Source of the DNA: Methanobacterium bryantii
GTDB taxonomy: Archaea; Methanobacteriota; Methanobacteria; Methanobacteriales; Methanobacteriaceae
NCBI RefSeq assembly: GCF_002287175.1
Contig: NZ_LMVM01000038.1
Span: 62,001-126,000 of the forward strand
Direction of reading: 5' to 3'
DNA length: 64,000 bases
The notes under the pieces were generated by a model, which worked only from the letters and a program-made list of their open reading frames with translations, was not told the DNA's origin and ran no database searches. The position numbers were made by a program, and so were the translations under genes. This document shows positions 35,386 through 43,834 of this stretch, piece by piece. The first letter of the stretch is position 1, and each line of letters opens with the position of its first letter.

Positions 35386-36037
35386 GGTTATCCTCCGACT
35401 TATTTTAAATATTTCGTTAACCCATATATTAAATAGAGTAAAAAACAATGCTTAATTGCTTTTAAATTAATTTATTATTGTTTTTTTACAGTACAGGCTG
35501 TTTTTAATCGGTTGTATAGACAATATTTTTAAATTTCCACCTTCTAAATAATATTAACTGTCTAAATATTATGTTCATTTTTCTATATTATTTTACTTAT
35601 CCAGTTATATAACATACCTGTAAATTTTATTAGATAAGCTTTTTTTACAACAGTTCATGATTTAAATTTAGTTTTTTATATAGTTTTAGATTTATTTCGC
35701 TTAAAATTAGTCCAAATTTCCCCCAGACGTAATGAGAACCCATGAGTTATATGTGTTGTATACTACCCATACCATTCAATTTCCCAACTATAAAATTCTT
35801 ACATAAAATTTTCAAAGGATTTTGAATATATAAATCAGCACAGATTATAATATAAAAAATTAGTTTATGACTCAAAGTTTCCATTATATACTGTCAATTA
35901 AGGACAGGTTCCATTACAGGAAACAGTGGCTATTGTTTATGCCCATAATAATTTCATTACCCTGCTTAAAGAATTAATTTTAGGTTTAACTTAAATAGGG
36001 CAGTTTCTACTTTTTTCAATTAGAAGGTAATTTAACA
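35386..36037. other. 652-bp AT-rich intergenic region with a possible coding remnant
   Basis: The first 60 bp hold a TATA-like stretch (about 35425-35436) for the NYN gene. At 35902-35994 the plus strand reads GQVPLQETVAIVYAHNNFIT then LLKELILGLT and TAA, with a stop just upstream: it looks like the tail of a lost gene that I do not recognise. Nothing else stands out. Confidence 0.4.
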
Positions 36038-36550
36038 TTATGGTGGGGGCGTTTTATTATGGCTAATTTGAGATATTATACTTAATGAACCATTAGTTTC
36101 AATGATTACTGTATCAACGTCTTCAATACTGTTTATGCCCATGTTTCTCATAGTTGAATAAATTTCAGATTCTGTTACGCGCTCTGATTTCATTGCACTT
36201 TTAAGAAAATTTCCCCGGTAAAAGAGAAGTTTAGGTTCAGACTTTACCAGTTTATCTATTTTTGAAGATCTTACAGATGTCCATGTAACAATAAACTGCA
36301 GGAATATTAAAAGTGCCAGTGCTGTAACCCCCTCAGCAAGTGAAACAGTTGAACTGAGTAAAATAGATGCAATAGTGGAACCAAATGCTATGGTAATTAC
36401 AAAGTCAAACTGGTTCATCTTTGAAAGCGTACGCTTTCCTGAAATACGCAGCATGAATACTAATATAAAATACATTGGTATGCCCACTAATAATACCCTT
36501 AAAACCCCATTCCAATTTTGAAAATACCACATTGATTCAAACAGTGCCAT
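36038..36550 (-). CDS. DUF421-family membrane protein (YetF-like)
   Basis: A 170-residue protein with two or three N-terminal membrane segments (about 14-34, 50-65, 72-92), then the DUF421 cytoplasmic domain with the family hallmark FVITIAFGSTIASILLSS and SEPKLLFYRGNFLKSAMKSE. Function of the family is poorly known. The ATG follows AAGGAGG. A TATA-like CTATTTATAAGA lies about 55 bp upstream. No partner gene is nearby. Confidence 0.88.
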   Translation of the reverse strand: MALFESMWYFQNWNGVLRVLLVGIPMYFILVFMLRISGKRTLSKMNQFDFVITIAFGSTIASILLSSTVSLAEGVTALALLIFLQFIVTWTSVRSSKIDKLVKSEPKLLFYRGNFLKSAMKSERVTESEIYSTMRNMGINSIEDVDTVIIETNGSLSIISQISHNKTPPP

Positions 36551-36600
36551 TTAATCCTCCTTAATTCGATTTTATGCAATACTTTTATAAGAAGATTTAT

Positions 36601-36612
36601 TCTTATAAATAG
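36601..36612 (-). promoter_or_regulatory. TATA box of the DUF421 gene
   Basis: CTATTTATAAGA on the minus strand, 51-62 bp before the ATG, with an A/T-rich upstream side. Spacing fits a leader of about 25 nt carrying AAGGAGG. Confidence 0.5.
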
Positions 36613-36679
36613 TAATAATATTATTATAAAAAATATAATAAATTTTATATTGGTTGATCTCAAACTGTAAAAGATGAAG

Positions 36680-36775
36680 TTGAAGAAACCAAATGGTTTC
36701 TGAAATGTCAAAAAATGAAAATTTTCACATGCCGTAAAACCCTCCAATAGGAAGGTTTCCAAAATCAAAGATTTA
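36680..36775. repeat. Hairpin units upstream of the DUF2795 gene
   Basis: GAAACCAAATGGTTTC (about 36683-36698), TGAAAATTTTCA (about 36715-36727), an AACCCTCC/GGAAGGTT pair (about 36737-36760) and AAATC-AAA-GATTT (about 36763-36775). These are shorter and more eroded than other arrays. Confidence 0.55.
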
Positions 36776-36865
36776 AAAATTATAGCTTCGTTTTTTAAAG
36801 GATTTAAAGAACTATAATAAATAAAAAATTAGGATGTGAGATGGGTATAAAAATTAGTATGGCTG

Positions 36866-36911
36866 ACAAAATTGAAAATTTTGTCGCATTAAAAATTGAA
36901 AATTTTTAAAG
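36866..36911. repeat. Two hairpin units at the start of the DUF2795 gene
   Basis: GACAAAATT-GA-AAATTTTGTC and TTAAAAATT-GA-AAATTTTTAA, two members of the AAAATT/AATTTT class side by side. An ATG at 36859 opens a frame MADKIENFVALKIENF that stops within the second unit; the DUF2795 frame is shifted and opens only in the second unit. Confidence 0.75.
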
Positions 36912-37048
36912 CACTGAAGGACATGGATTATCCTGCAAGTAAACATGATTTAGTACAAAAAGCGAAAGATAATAATGCCCGCATTGAATTAATTCATAAG
37001 ATAGAAAATTTACCTGATGAACGTTTTAATTCAGAAGAAGACGTTTAA
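36896..37048 (+). CDS. DUF2795-type small protein with a hairpin-disrupted start
   Basis: A 50-residue frame from TTG 36896: MKIFKALKDMDYPASKHDLV, then QKAKDNNARIELIHKIENLP and DERFNSEEDV. The LKDMDYPASKHDL and LPDERFNSEEDV parts match the DUF2795 family (small, often stress-linked, function unknown). Normal members have a short polar N-terminus before this. Here that part is replaced by two hairpin units, leaving no good ATG except an internal one at 36923. Either it uses TTG or ATG 36923, or it is recently broken. Confidence 0.55.
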   Translation: MKIFKALKDMDYPASKHDLVQKAKDNNARIELIHKIENLPDERFNSEEDV

Positions 37049-37696
37049 AAATCATGGAAAAAAAAGACAAAACGTAAAATAAATAAAATTTTTTATTTTT
37101 GTTAATTACAGTTATTAACAGAGTATTTCCCCAAATTGGAGGATTATTCAGTTAGATCATTATGAATTTAATAGAAAGAATATATTAAACTTATCTTCCC
37201 ACCCACTATTGATTTCATTAAACGGTTCTTTAATGATTTCATCAAGGCTCATTTTATTGGATTTTATAAAAAAGCATCTAGAATTTATTAAATTAATATT
37301 ATTAGTTACATTTCATGATTTTTCGTCTCATGGCCAACACAAAATTATCGCTAAAATAACGGTTAAAACTATTATTCCCAGTAATATGGGTTATAAAGAT
37401 ACATTAGTGGTTGTGGTTGTTAGGGTTGACACCATTGATATGCTTCCCCCATAACTTTAAGCTCATGATTTTATTTAAATGATTTATTCTAATAATTCAC
37501 TAAAAGAACTCATTTTCATAAAAAGAATTTAATGTTTCAACTCATTTGATTAGTACCTTCTATAGATTCACCCGCGTTAACCGATAGAACCACCGTCTTT
37601 TTGTCCAGGGTAATGCTTGACGGTTATTAACTATAAGGCCGCTGCGTTAAAGTCATTTTACTGTATTAAAAATTAATTAATATAAAAAGATTTAGT
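37049..37696. other. 648-bp intergenic region with a GC-richer island
   Basis: Mostly AT-rich. A stretch at about 37555-37665 is much richer in G+C and contains ACCGTC and GACGGT that can pair around a 22-nt loop; it may encode a structured RNA or be a fossil of a gene (the minus strand reads SITLDKKTVVLSVNAGES). A weak minus-strand frame at 37328-37435 ends in a hydrophobic stretch but is broken by a stop. No gene called. Confidence 0.35.
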
Positions 37697-37987
37697 TTAT
37701 TGAATCATAAATCCCTTTACCATCTCTTCAACAGCTTTAATTTCTTCTCCCGTCGGAATTCCATTATTAAATGGGTATTCATTTTCAGGGAAATATTCAA
37801 GTATTTTTAATCCTTTTTCATTGTCTGCTTCAACTACAAATCGTTTAATGTTTCCCAAAGGTATATTAGCTATCATAGGTACGATTTTATCCTTTTTTTC
37901 TTTTTCTAATCCTATGATACTAAGTTTAATAAAGTGTTTTTGATGTTCAACAGAATATCCAAATTCCAGTACTTTAACTTCCAGCAT
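37697..37987 (-). CDS. Hypothetical protein, 96 residues
   Basis: A small soluble protein starting MLEVKVLEFGYSVEHQKHFI, with charged middle EKEKKDKIVPMIANIPLG and end KAVEEMVKGFMIQ. I do not recognise a family. The ATG at 37985-37987 follows GGTGAT; an ATG six codons upstream would place the ribosome site inside the gene. Codon use and composition look genuine. It stands alone between two long spacers. Confidence 0.65.
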   Translation of the reverse strand: MLEVKVLEFGYSVEHQKHFIKLSIIGLEKEKKDKIVPMIANIPLGNIKRFVVEADNEKGLKILEYFPENEYPFNNGIPTGEEIKAVEEMVKGFMIQ

Positions 37988-38490
37988 AAAATCACCATAG
38001 AACATTTAAGCATCATATAACTTAATTTTTGCGATATGTACAAATTCTTATTTTCATTACTCTTTCGATAAAACTCATTTGATAGGTACTCTAATAAATT
38101 CACTGCATGGAGTAACACCTCCATTTTGTCCATGATTACAATACTCCCTAAATCTATCCCTATCATTAAAATCCCAAAGTTTTCCTAAAATCTAAACCAT
38201 TGCTAGGGCCTATTCTTCAAAAACCAAATTCTAGATCCTGCGTAACTATCCCTGGAAAGTCGCTCGTCTTTCAGTCTTAGAATTTAAGTTTGCTGTTTTT
38301 ATTTTAAAAACAGATGTTTCGTAGTGCTTTAATATAACTAATGTAAATTGAGTTATACAAAAATTTAACCTTTTATTGACACTTTTAGAGCAATATCTCT
38401 ACTAAAATGCTGATTAATTTTCAAAAAAGAAAACGTATATATTGCATATCGTATAAATCCAGAAAAGTAAATCAATTTTTTCTATAGGTT
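37988..38490. other. 503-bp intergenic region
   Basis: AT-rich with one more balanced stretch (about 38230-38280, around CTGCGTAACTATCCCTGG). A plus-strand TATA-like CGTATATATTGC at about 38432-38443 could serve the TauE gene. Long minus-strand frames here have low-complexity AT-driven translations and were not called. Confidence 0.3.
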
Positions 38491-39297
38491 ATGAAAATGA
38501 AAGATAAAAAAACGTCTCTTTTAGCATTTGCTATAGGTGGGCCTATCGGCTGTTTAGGTGGATTAATAGGTTTAGGTGGGGCTGAATTTAGGCTTCCTTT
38601 CCTATTAAAAACTTTTAATAAAAAGGCTAAAAAAGCAGTGGCATTAAATATGCTGATAAGTTTAATCACAGTTGTATCGGCGATATATTTTAGATCCTGT
38701 AATTTCGATATCTCTCTTATTGTTCCTCAAGTGTTGCTAATGGCAGCAATCATTATAGGTTCTACAACAGGTGCTTACTGGGGAATAGGAATGCTAACTA
38801 AAGTATCTGATACTTTGTTTAAAAAAATACTGTTAATATTGCTTTTAATCATGGGATTGCTCCTTATTAGTGAAAGCTTTATCACCTTCGGCTCAATGGG
38901 AATAATGTTCGGCAGTCTATATACTGAGCTAATTGTAGCTGTATTCTGTGGAGTACTTATTGGAATCATCAGCAGTCTTTTAGGGGTTGCTGGTGGAGAA
39001 GTTATAATTCCAATATTAATTCTACTCTTCGGAATAGACGTTAAATTAGCAGGGACAATGAGTTTAATCATCAGTTTACCTACTATGCTTGTCGGAATCA
39101 CAAGACATGCTAAAAATAAAATGTATATTGACAGGTCCGAACTCGGCTCTTTAGTCTTGCCAATGGGTGTCGCTTCTATTATCGGTGCTTCAATAGGTGC
39201 ATTCTTAGTTATATATGCCCCTTCACAGCTATTAAAAATCATATTAGGTGCGTTATTAATATTTACATCCATTAAAATACTCACCGAGAAAAATTAA
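38491..39297 (+). CDS. TauE/SafE-family membrane transporter
   Basis: A 268-residue protein with about eight hydrophobic segments and the two-fold repeat of the TauE/SafE (DUF81) family: GGLIGLGGAEFRLPFL near residue 25 and SSLLGVAGGEVIIPIL near residue 165. Members export sulfite, sulfoacetate or other organic anions; the substrate here cannot be read. The start is ATG 38491 or 38497 after AGGTT. It stands alone, with AT-rich spacers on both sides. Confidence 0.88.
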   Translation: MKMKDKKTSLLAFAIGGPIGCLGGLIGLGGAEFRLPFLLKTFNKKAKKAVALNMLISLITVVSAIYFRSCNFDISLIVPQVLLMAAIIIGSTTGAYWGIGMLTKVSDTLFKKILLILLLIMGLLLISESFITFGSMGIMFGSLYTELIVAVFCGVLIGIISSLLGVAGGEVIIPILILLFGIDVKLAGTMSLIISLPTMLVGITRHAKNKMYIDRSELGSLVLPMGVASIIGASIGAFLVIYAPSQLLKIILGALLIFTSIKILTEKN

Positions 39298-40013
39298 TAT
39301 CATTTACTACTATTTTTTTATTTTAAACATGCAAAATTTCCTAAAACTCTTAAAATCTAGATTTGGTTTCATAAAAAGAAGCCAATAATAGGATTCAATT
39401 GAGGTTTCTTTAATTTGTAACATTTAAAAGTTTAATTATCGCGTTTAGAAACATAATAACATTTTGAAATGTCCAATCTTGCGTTTCGCTTACCGTAATG
39501 CTTTAAATAAAACAAAACGAAAACTTATAATAGGTTAGGAGTCATCAGCTTATTTTTAAGCGGTTAATGCGAACCCCATCGCAGATACAAAATATATTAT
39601 TTTTATATAAATACTTTAAAAGTGGATATCCATAATAATAAATAACGCTCATGTTCACAAAAACTTCGGTTTTTGTGACCGTAAAAATCTGCGATTTTTA
39701 CATGTCCATGATCCTGTGCGTGATATACTTTTATGTTAAATTGTAGTTTTAATTGATTATATGGGATTTATCTTAAAAAAAATACAATTTACTTAACCAG
39801 ACACACGAGTGAAGCGATATTATTTACACAACATTCAGGCATGAACGTTAATTTAAATAGTTGGGGATGATTGGGTCTTAAATGATCGGGCCATAGTGCC
39901 TTTTACGTTTTTAAAATAGGATATAATTGAAAATGAATTAAAATTCATCTTCGCTTTTACTTTTAAAAAATAGAAGTTTTAACATAATATGTGGTTTAAT
40001 TCAAATTTTAAAT
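39298..40013. other. 716-bp intergenic region
   Basis: AT-rich with islands of higher G+C near 39475-39600 and 39855-39910. Two hairpin units lie at 39656-39701. No frame with a plausible start, composition and ribosome site is seen on either strand. Confidence 0.35.
39656..39701. repeat. Two hairpin units
   Basis: CACAAAAAC, loop TTC, GGTTTTTGTG (39656-39677) and GTAAAAATC, loop TGC, GATTTTTAC (39681-39701), three bases apart. Perfect arms of 9-10 and 9 bp. Confidence 0.8.
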
Positions 40014-40358
40014 TTATTCTATTTCCAGAGAGAAAGAATCCTGGAACAAATCTTTAACTACCTGTAAATCCTGTTCATCTAATCTTGTTATTGCCCCATC
40101 ACTGGTATTTCGGAAGTAATAATCAGCGTCTACTATTTGCCCGCTGTTATCTATGTACAGGTAAAGCCCATCTACAAAATCTTCAGGATTATCCGATGGA
40201 AGGAATATTTCAAGTCTTATAAGTATTTCAGACCCTTGAATACTTTCATGTAATTCTTCTCGTTTAGCATCATCTTGAAGAGCTTCTTTAAACCATGTCA
40301 TTCTCGATTTAAGCTCCTGCCCTACTTTTTCAGTATACAATTCATCGTTGGGTTCCAT
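40014..40358 (-). CDS. Hypothetical acidic protein, 114 residues
   Basis: An acidic soluble protein, MEPNDELYTEKVGQELKSRM at the start, an amphipathic strand region SEILIRLEIFLPSDNPEDFV and the end KDLFQDSFSLEIE. No membrane segment, no cysteine motif. I do not recognise a family. It has a reasonable ATG (preceded by AAGGTGTTATT) and codon use like its neighbours. Confidence 0.65.
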   Translation of the reverse strand: MEPNDELYTEKVGQELKSRMTWFKEALQDDAKREELHESIQGSEILIRLEIFLPSDNPEDFVDGLYLYIDNSGQIVDADYYFRNTSDGAITRLDEQDLQVVKDLFQDSFSLEIE

Positions 40359-40500
40359 AATAACACCTTGTTTTCATATTAATAATTATATCTGTTTTTT
40401 TATTATATACCATTTGTTCTTTTCTAAATTATCCAAACTATTTAAGAGTTAAATTCTATTGTATTTTAAATGTTACATGTTAAAAAAGTTATTTACCCGA

Positions 40501-41184
40501 CTATAAATTTCTGCAGGTCCAATTTAAATTATCTCTATTTAACTCCAGAATATAGCGGGGTATATCCACAACCCGGTCTACTTTATCTATTATCACACTG
40601 TCACCTGTTGCAACTATTGCATTTTTAAGCTTTGATAACTTTATAATTTCAGTATCAACAGTTTTTGATAGACAAACATTTCCAGGAAGGTCATATCCAT
40701 CCATAATTTTTTTTGTAAGGCCGGCAAGCTTACCGCTGAAACTTACAGGGCTGTCAAAGAAAAAACATGTGTATGATGGGCCATATGAACTTATTAAATC
40801 TAAAATTTTGTTAAGTGCCATCTCTGTGGCATTATTAAGTTTATATTTTCCAAAAACAGCGTTTAAATCCCTTATAACCATATCATCACATAGAATGATG
40901 GAATCATAATCTTCATGGTACAGGCTTTCAACTGTAATAAGAACGTTGTAGCCGTCTACTAAAAGAAGCACATCCTTTATTTTAGAAATATCAATGATTT
41001 TTTCCTGCCGCTTCTTTAATATTAAATCCGAAAAAATAGACCTCGCAAGGTAATTTCTCTCATCTTTATTTAACACATATTTATTTGCAACAAATTGTAG
41101 AGCACCTTTCTTTCTATAACCTCGGTTAAGAAGAAATCTCAGATCAAATGCTGCTCTTTTAAGCTTATTTTTTTCAATATGCAT
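40501..41184 (-). CDS. DUF434 domain protein
   Basis: A 227-residue protein. The N-terminal DUF434 part (about 1-55, AAFDLRFLLNRGYRKKGALQ) is followed by a part with DVLLLVDGYNVLITVESLYH and CFFFDSPVSFSG, then VATGDSVIIDKVDRVVDIPR, reminiscent of PIN/NYN acidic-site layouts. A nuclease role is only a guess. The gene is 37 bp after the DUF47 gene and probably in its transcript. Confidence 0.8.
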   Translation of the reverse strand: MHIEKNKLKRAAFDLRFLLNRGYRKKGALQFVANKYVLNKDERNYLARSIFSDLILKKRQEKIIDISKIKDVLLLVDGYNVLITVESLYHEDYDSIILCDDMVIRDLNAVFGKYKLNNATEMALNKILDLISSYGPSYTCFFFDSPVSFSGKLAGLTKKIMDGYDLPGNVCLSKTVDTEIIKLSKLKNAIVATGDSVIIDKVDRVVDIPRYILELNRDNLNWTCRNL

Positions 41185-41221
41185 AATGGTTAAAAAAATA
41201 GTAATTGAATATATTACATTT

Positions 41222-41878
41222 TCAGCCTTTTCTTTTTGCTACTATTATAGGCACCCTGTCAGATGCATCTTCTGCACGGTCTGCTATATTACCTATTTTT
41301 TCTGCGATATTTTTAAGTTCCATAAACTTTAAAATACTAATTTCTTCAGATCTATATGATCCATAGAGTCTGCTGATTATCCTTCTTTCTACAATATCTC
41401 CTTCATCTTCTTTTTTTTCTATATCATGTGTTTTAGAAAGAGCAGCACCTAAATCAACATCAAGCATTTCTATACAATCTCTAAGTAATGCAACTGCATC
41501 ACACGATGCTTTAACAAGTTCTATGAAATCTTCTTTAAATGATTCAGGAAAGGTTATTTTCCCCAGGGATATGGAATACGCCGTTGATTCAACAGCATCA
41601 GCAACAGAATCCACCTGTTCTGCAAGATTTATTCGGTCTTCTCTATCAAATGGTAGAAATGCTCCTTTGAAAAATTCAATTTCCATTTTTCTCCTGATTT
41701 CATCTGCTTCCTTTTCAATCCGGCTTATTTCATTAACATCGTCGTCCATAGAATCAAAATCATGTTCATAATAGTGTTCCATGACATCTACAAGCTTATA
41801 CACGCATTGATAAACCAGTTCAACATGTAATTTTGAAAGTTTTTCAACTTCAGTTTCTTTGCCAAAAAATCTTTTCAT
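41222..41878 (-). CDS. PhoU-like DUF47 protein (TIGR00153)
   Basis: A 218-residue all-helical protein of the DUF47/PhoU-like group, with repeated E/D-rich helices such as ISRIEKEADEIRRKMEIEFF and FDREDRINLAEQVDSVADAV. Relatives are encoded beside Pit phosphate transporters and are thought to regulate them by binding metal. No transporter gene is present here, so its partner must be elsewhere. It lies between DUF357 (44 bp upstream) and DUF434. Confidence 0.88.
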   Translation of the reverse strand: MKRFFGKETEVEKLSKLHVELVYQCVYKLVDVMEHYYEHDFDSMDDDVNEISRIEKEADEIRRKMEIEFFKGAFLPFDREDRINLAEQVDSVADAVESTAYSISLGKITFPESFKEDFIELVKASCDAVALLRDCIEMLDVDLGAALSKTHDIEKKEDEGDIVERRIISRLYGSYRSEEISILKFMELKNIAEKIGNIADRAEDASDRVPIIVAKRKG

Positions 41879-41922
41879 ATTTATCCCTTTATAATTTAAT
41901 CACGGTTTTAATGGGATAATTA

Positions 41923-42168
41923 TCAGATTAAATCATGAAGAAGTCGAATCGCATCCAGTAATCCGTGTGCATATGTTGCGCATCCAAAGGAAGTTATGTA
42001 ATCCTGTTTTTCTAGATAATATTTTGTATCTTCAAAGTAGCTTATGGCTCTTTCAATTATCTCATTTTCATTATCATCTATTTTTATGGATTCTATTTCT
42101 TTTATATTTTTTGTAAATAATTCAATATCTTTTTCAATACGTTGGATGGTGTGTTTTTCATCGTACAT
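41923..42168 (-). CDS. DUF357 protein
   Basis: An 81-residue helical archaeal protein of the DUF357 family, with the conserved DYITSFGCATYAHGLLDAIR near the end. Function unknown. It lies 20 bp after the archaetidylinositol phosphate synthase gene and 44 bp before DUF47, so these are probably one transcript. Confidence 0.85.
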   Translation of the reverse strand: MYDEKHTIQRIEKDIELFTKNIKEIESIKIDDNENEIIERAISYFEDTKYYLEKQDYITSFGCATYAHGLLDAIRLLHDLI

Positions 42169-42188
42169 GCTATCTATCCCATATTATC

Positions 42189-42767
42189 TTATTTGTCCTT
42201 CTTTAACTGTTTCCATGCATGGTATACTCTTTGTAAAACGGTGAAATATCCAAGTACCATTATTAAAATTACAGCAAGTGCCATGAAATAGTTTGAACCT
42301 ATTATCACACTTAAAAATGCACCAGCCACCAGAATAACAAGGCGTTCTGCCCTTTCGGCTATACCAACACTGCCACTGATTCCTTCTACTTCTATCCTGG
42401 CCCTTACATAACTCACACTTAAAGACGCATGCAGCGCCAAAATTCCAATGAGCCAGTTTACAGAACCTCCATATATTATACCGATCAAAATAAATGCATC
42501 TGCAAACCTATCAACAGTTGAATCAAGGATACCCCCAAAAGGTGTTTCAGCAGAATGATTCCTTGCAACTGCACCGTCAATTACATCAGCCAGGCCGCTA
42601 ACTAATATAAAAATCCCACCCCATAGTAAATCGCCGCGTGCAAACATATATGCAGATAAAAGACTTATTAAAAGCCCGATTATAGTGAGGATATTTGGAT
42701 TTATTTTGATTCGTTTTGCAATTGGGTCTATGAATAATTTAAGCTGTGGTCGTAATCTATTAAGCAT
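42189..42767 (-). CDS. Archaetidylinositol phosphate synthase (CDP-alcohol phosphatidyltransferase)
   Basis: A 192-residue membrane enzyme with the CDP-alcohol transferase motif D-G-x2-A-R-x8-G-x3-D-x3-D visible as DGAVARN...GGILDSTVDRFAD (residues about 64-90). It has five or six hydrophobic segments. Length and motif surroundings match the archaeal enzyme that joins CDP-archaeol and inositol 1-phosphate; other head groups cannot be excluded. First gene of a run with DUF357, DUF47 and DUF434. Confidence 0.87.
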   Translation of the reverse strand: MLNRLRPQLKLFIDPIAKRIKINPNILTIIGLLISLLSAYMFARGDLLWGGIFILVSGLADVIDGAVARNHSAETPFGGILDSTVDRFADAFILIGIIYGGSVNWLIGILALHASLSVSYVRARIEVEGISGSVGIAERAERLVILVAGAFLSVIIGSNYFMALAVILIMVLGYFTVLQRVYHAWKQLKKDK

Positions 42768-43013
42768 ACTGGATAATTATTTAATTCCTAAAGATAAAAG
42801 TTTGGATAATCAATAGCTACAAAATTACATGAATTCCAAATTATATAAAAGATACAATATATAGTGAATAACCAAATATTTTTGACTAATATTCAAATAA
42901 ATTTGTTTATATGCTTTAAATTTAATTTCAACTTAAAAATAAGCGTTTAAAAAGCTCCATTATTCACTAAAAATTAAATTATTCCAATTTTATTTAAATA
43001 AACGGATGATTAA

Positions 43014-43619
43014 ATGAAAATACTCAAAATTAATGCAGTTAATCCAGAAAAAGAGAAAATTAAAGAGGCAATTAGTGTTTTAAAAAGAGGAGGTACTGTA
43101 GTTTACCCCACAGATACAGTTTATGGCATTGGGGCAAATATATTTGACGCGGAAGCCACCCGAAAAGTATATCAAATTAAGAAAAGGTCATATTCAAAAC
43201 CAATATCTGCATGTGTTTCTAAAATTCAAGATATACATAAAATAGCATATATGGATAAAAATACTGAAAAAATGGTTCAGAAAATTCTTCCAGGCCCATT
43301 TACAATAATTTTAAAGAAAAAAGGAAACGTATCCCCCATACTTACTTCAGGTAGAGAAAAAATTGGGATAAGAATTCCGGACAGTAAAGTTTGTATGGAA
43401 CTTTCAGGCCAATTTCCAATAACAACAACGAGCGCTAATATTTCAGGTGAAAAGATTCCAGAATCATTAGATGGTATTTTAAAGCAGCTTGATGATAGCA
43501 TTGATTTAATTCTTGATGCAGGATTATGCAAACATGGAATTCACTCCACTGTAATTGACATGACTGCCTCACCTAAAATTGTGAGAAAAGGTGCAATTGT
43601 ACCTGATTTTGATTGTTAG
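43014..43619 (+). CDS. Threonylcarbamoyl-AMP synthase (Sua5/YrdC)
   Basis: A 201-residue Sua5/YciO/YrdC domain protein that makes threonylcarbamoyl-AMP for tRNA t6A37. Landmarks: RGGTVVYPTDTVYGIGANIF, KKRSYSKPISACVS, LPGPFTIILKK and TTTSANISGE. The C-terminal Sua5 extension is absent, so it is the short form. Its 3' end overlaps by 4 bp the end of a small minus-strand gene. Confidence 0.93.
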   Translation: MKILKINAVNPEKEKIKEAISVLKRGGTVVYPTDTVYGIGANIFDAEATRKVYQIKKRSYSKPISACVSKIQDIHKIAYMDKNTEKMVQKILPGPFTIILKKKGNVSPILTSGREKIGIRIPDSKVCMELSGQFPITTTSANISGEKIPESLDGILKQLDDSIDLILDAGLCKHGIHSTVIDMTASPKIVRKGAIVPDFDC

Positions 43620-43759
43620 TTGATTAAACCCAAAAATTGTGCTCCCATAATTAAATATTCTTTTAAATCTTCATAAGCATTTAAACTAGCCATTGTCCAT
43701 AAAAATAAGCCCAAAAAAATACATGCAGTTAATTTGGTTTTTGAACTTGAATTTAACAT
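43616..43759 (-). CDS. Small membrane protein, 47 residues
   Basis: ATG 43757-43759 opens MLNSSSKTKLTACIFLGLFL, then WTMASLNAYEDLKEYLIMGA and QFLGLIN. One clear membrane helix (about 10-26) is followed by an amphipathic tail. No good ribosome site is seen. It lies 75 bp behind the B12-type radical SAM gene on the same strand and may be co-transcribed. I do not recognise a family. Confidence 0.5.
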   Translation of the reverse strand: MLNSSSKTKLTACIFLGLFLWTMASLNAYEDLKEYLIMGAQFLGLIN

Positions 43760-43834
43760 GTACAGATTTATGATTTTTACAATATTTATTATTACTGAAT
43801 CAATAGTTCAATACTTAAATAGAAGAATAATAAG

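Noticed and set aside
36499..36768. 89-residue minus-strand frame before the DUF421 gene
   Set aside because: Phe/Ile/Leu-rich translation of AT-rich promoter DNA and hairpins; it overlaps the DUF421 start and has no ribosome site.
37209..37454. 81-residue plus-strand frame
   Set aside because: Low-complexity, no ribosome site, no family; the opposite strand (37328-37435) looks somewhat more protein-like but is broken by a stop, so neither is called.
37912..38166. 84-residue minus-strand frame overlapping the 96-residue hypothetical gene
   Set aside because: Its second half is the shifted frame of that gene, and the rest is AT-driven.
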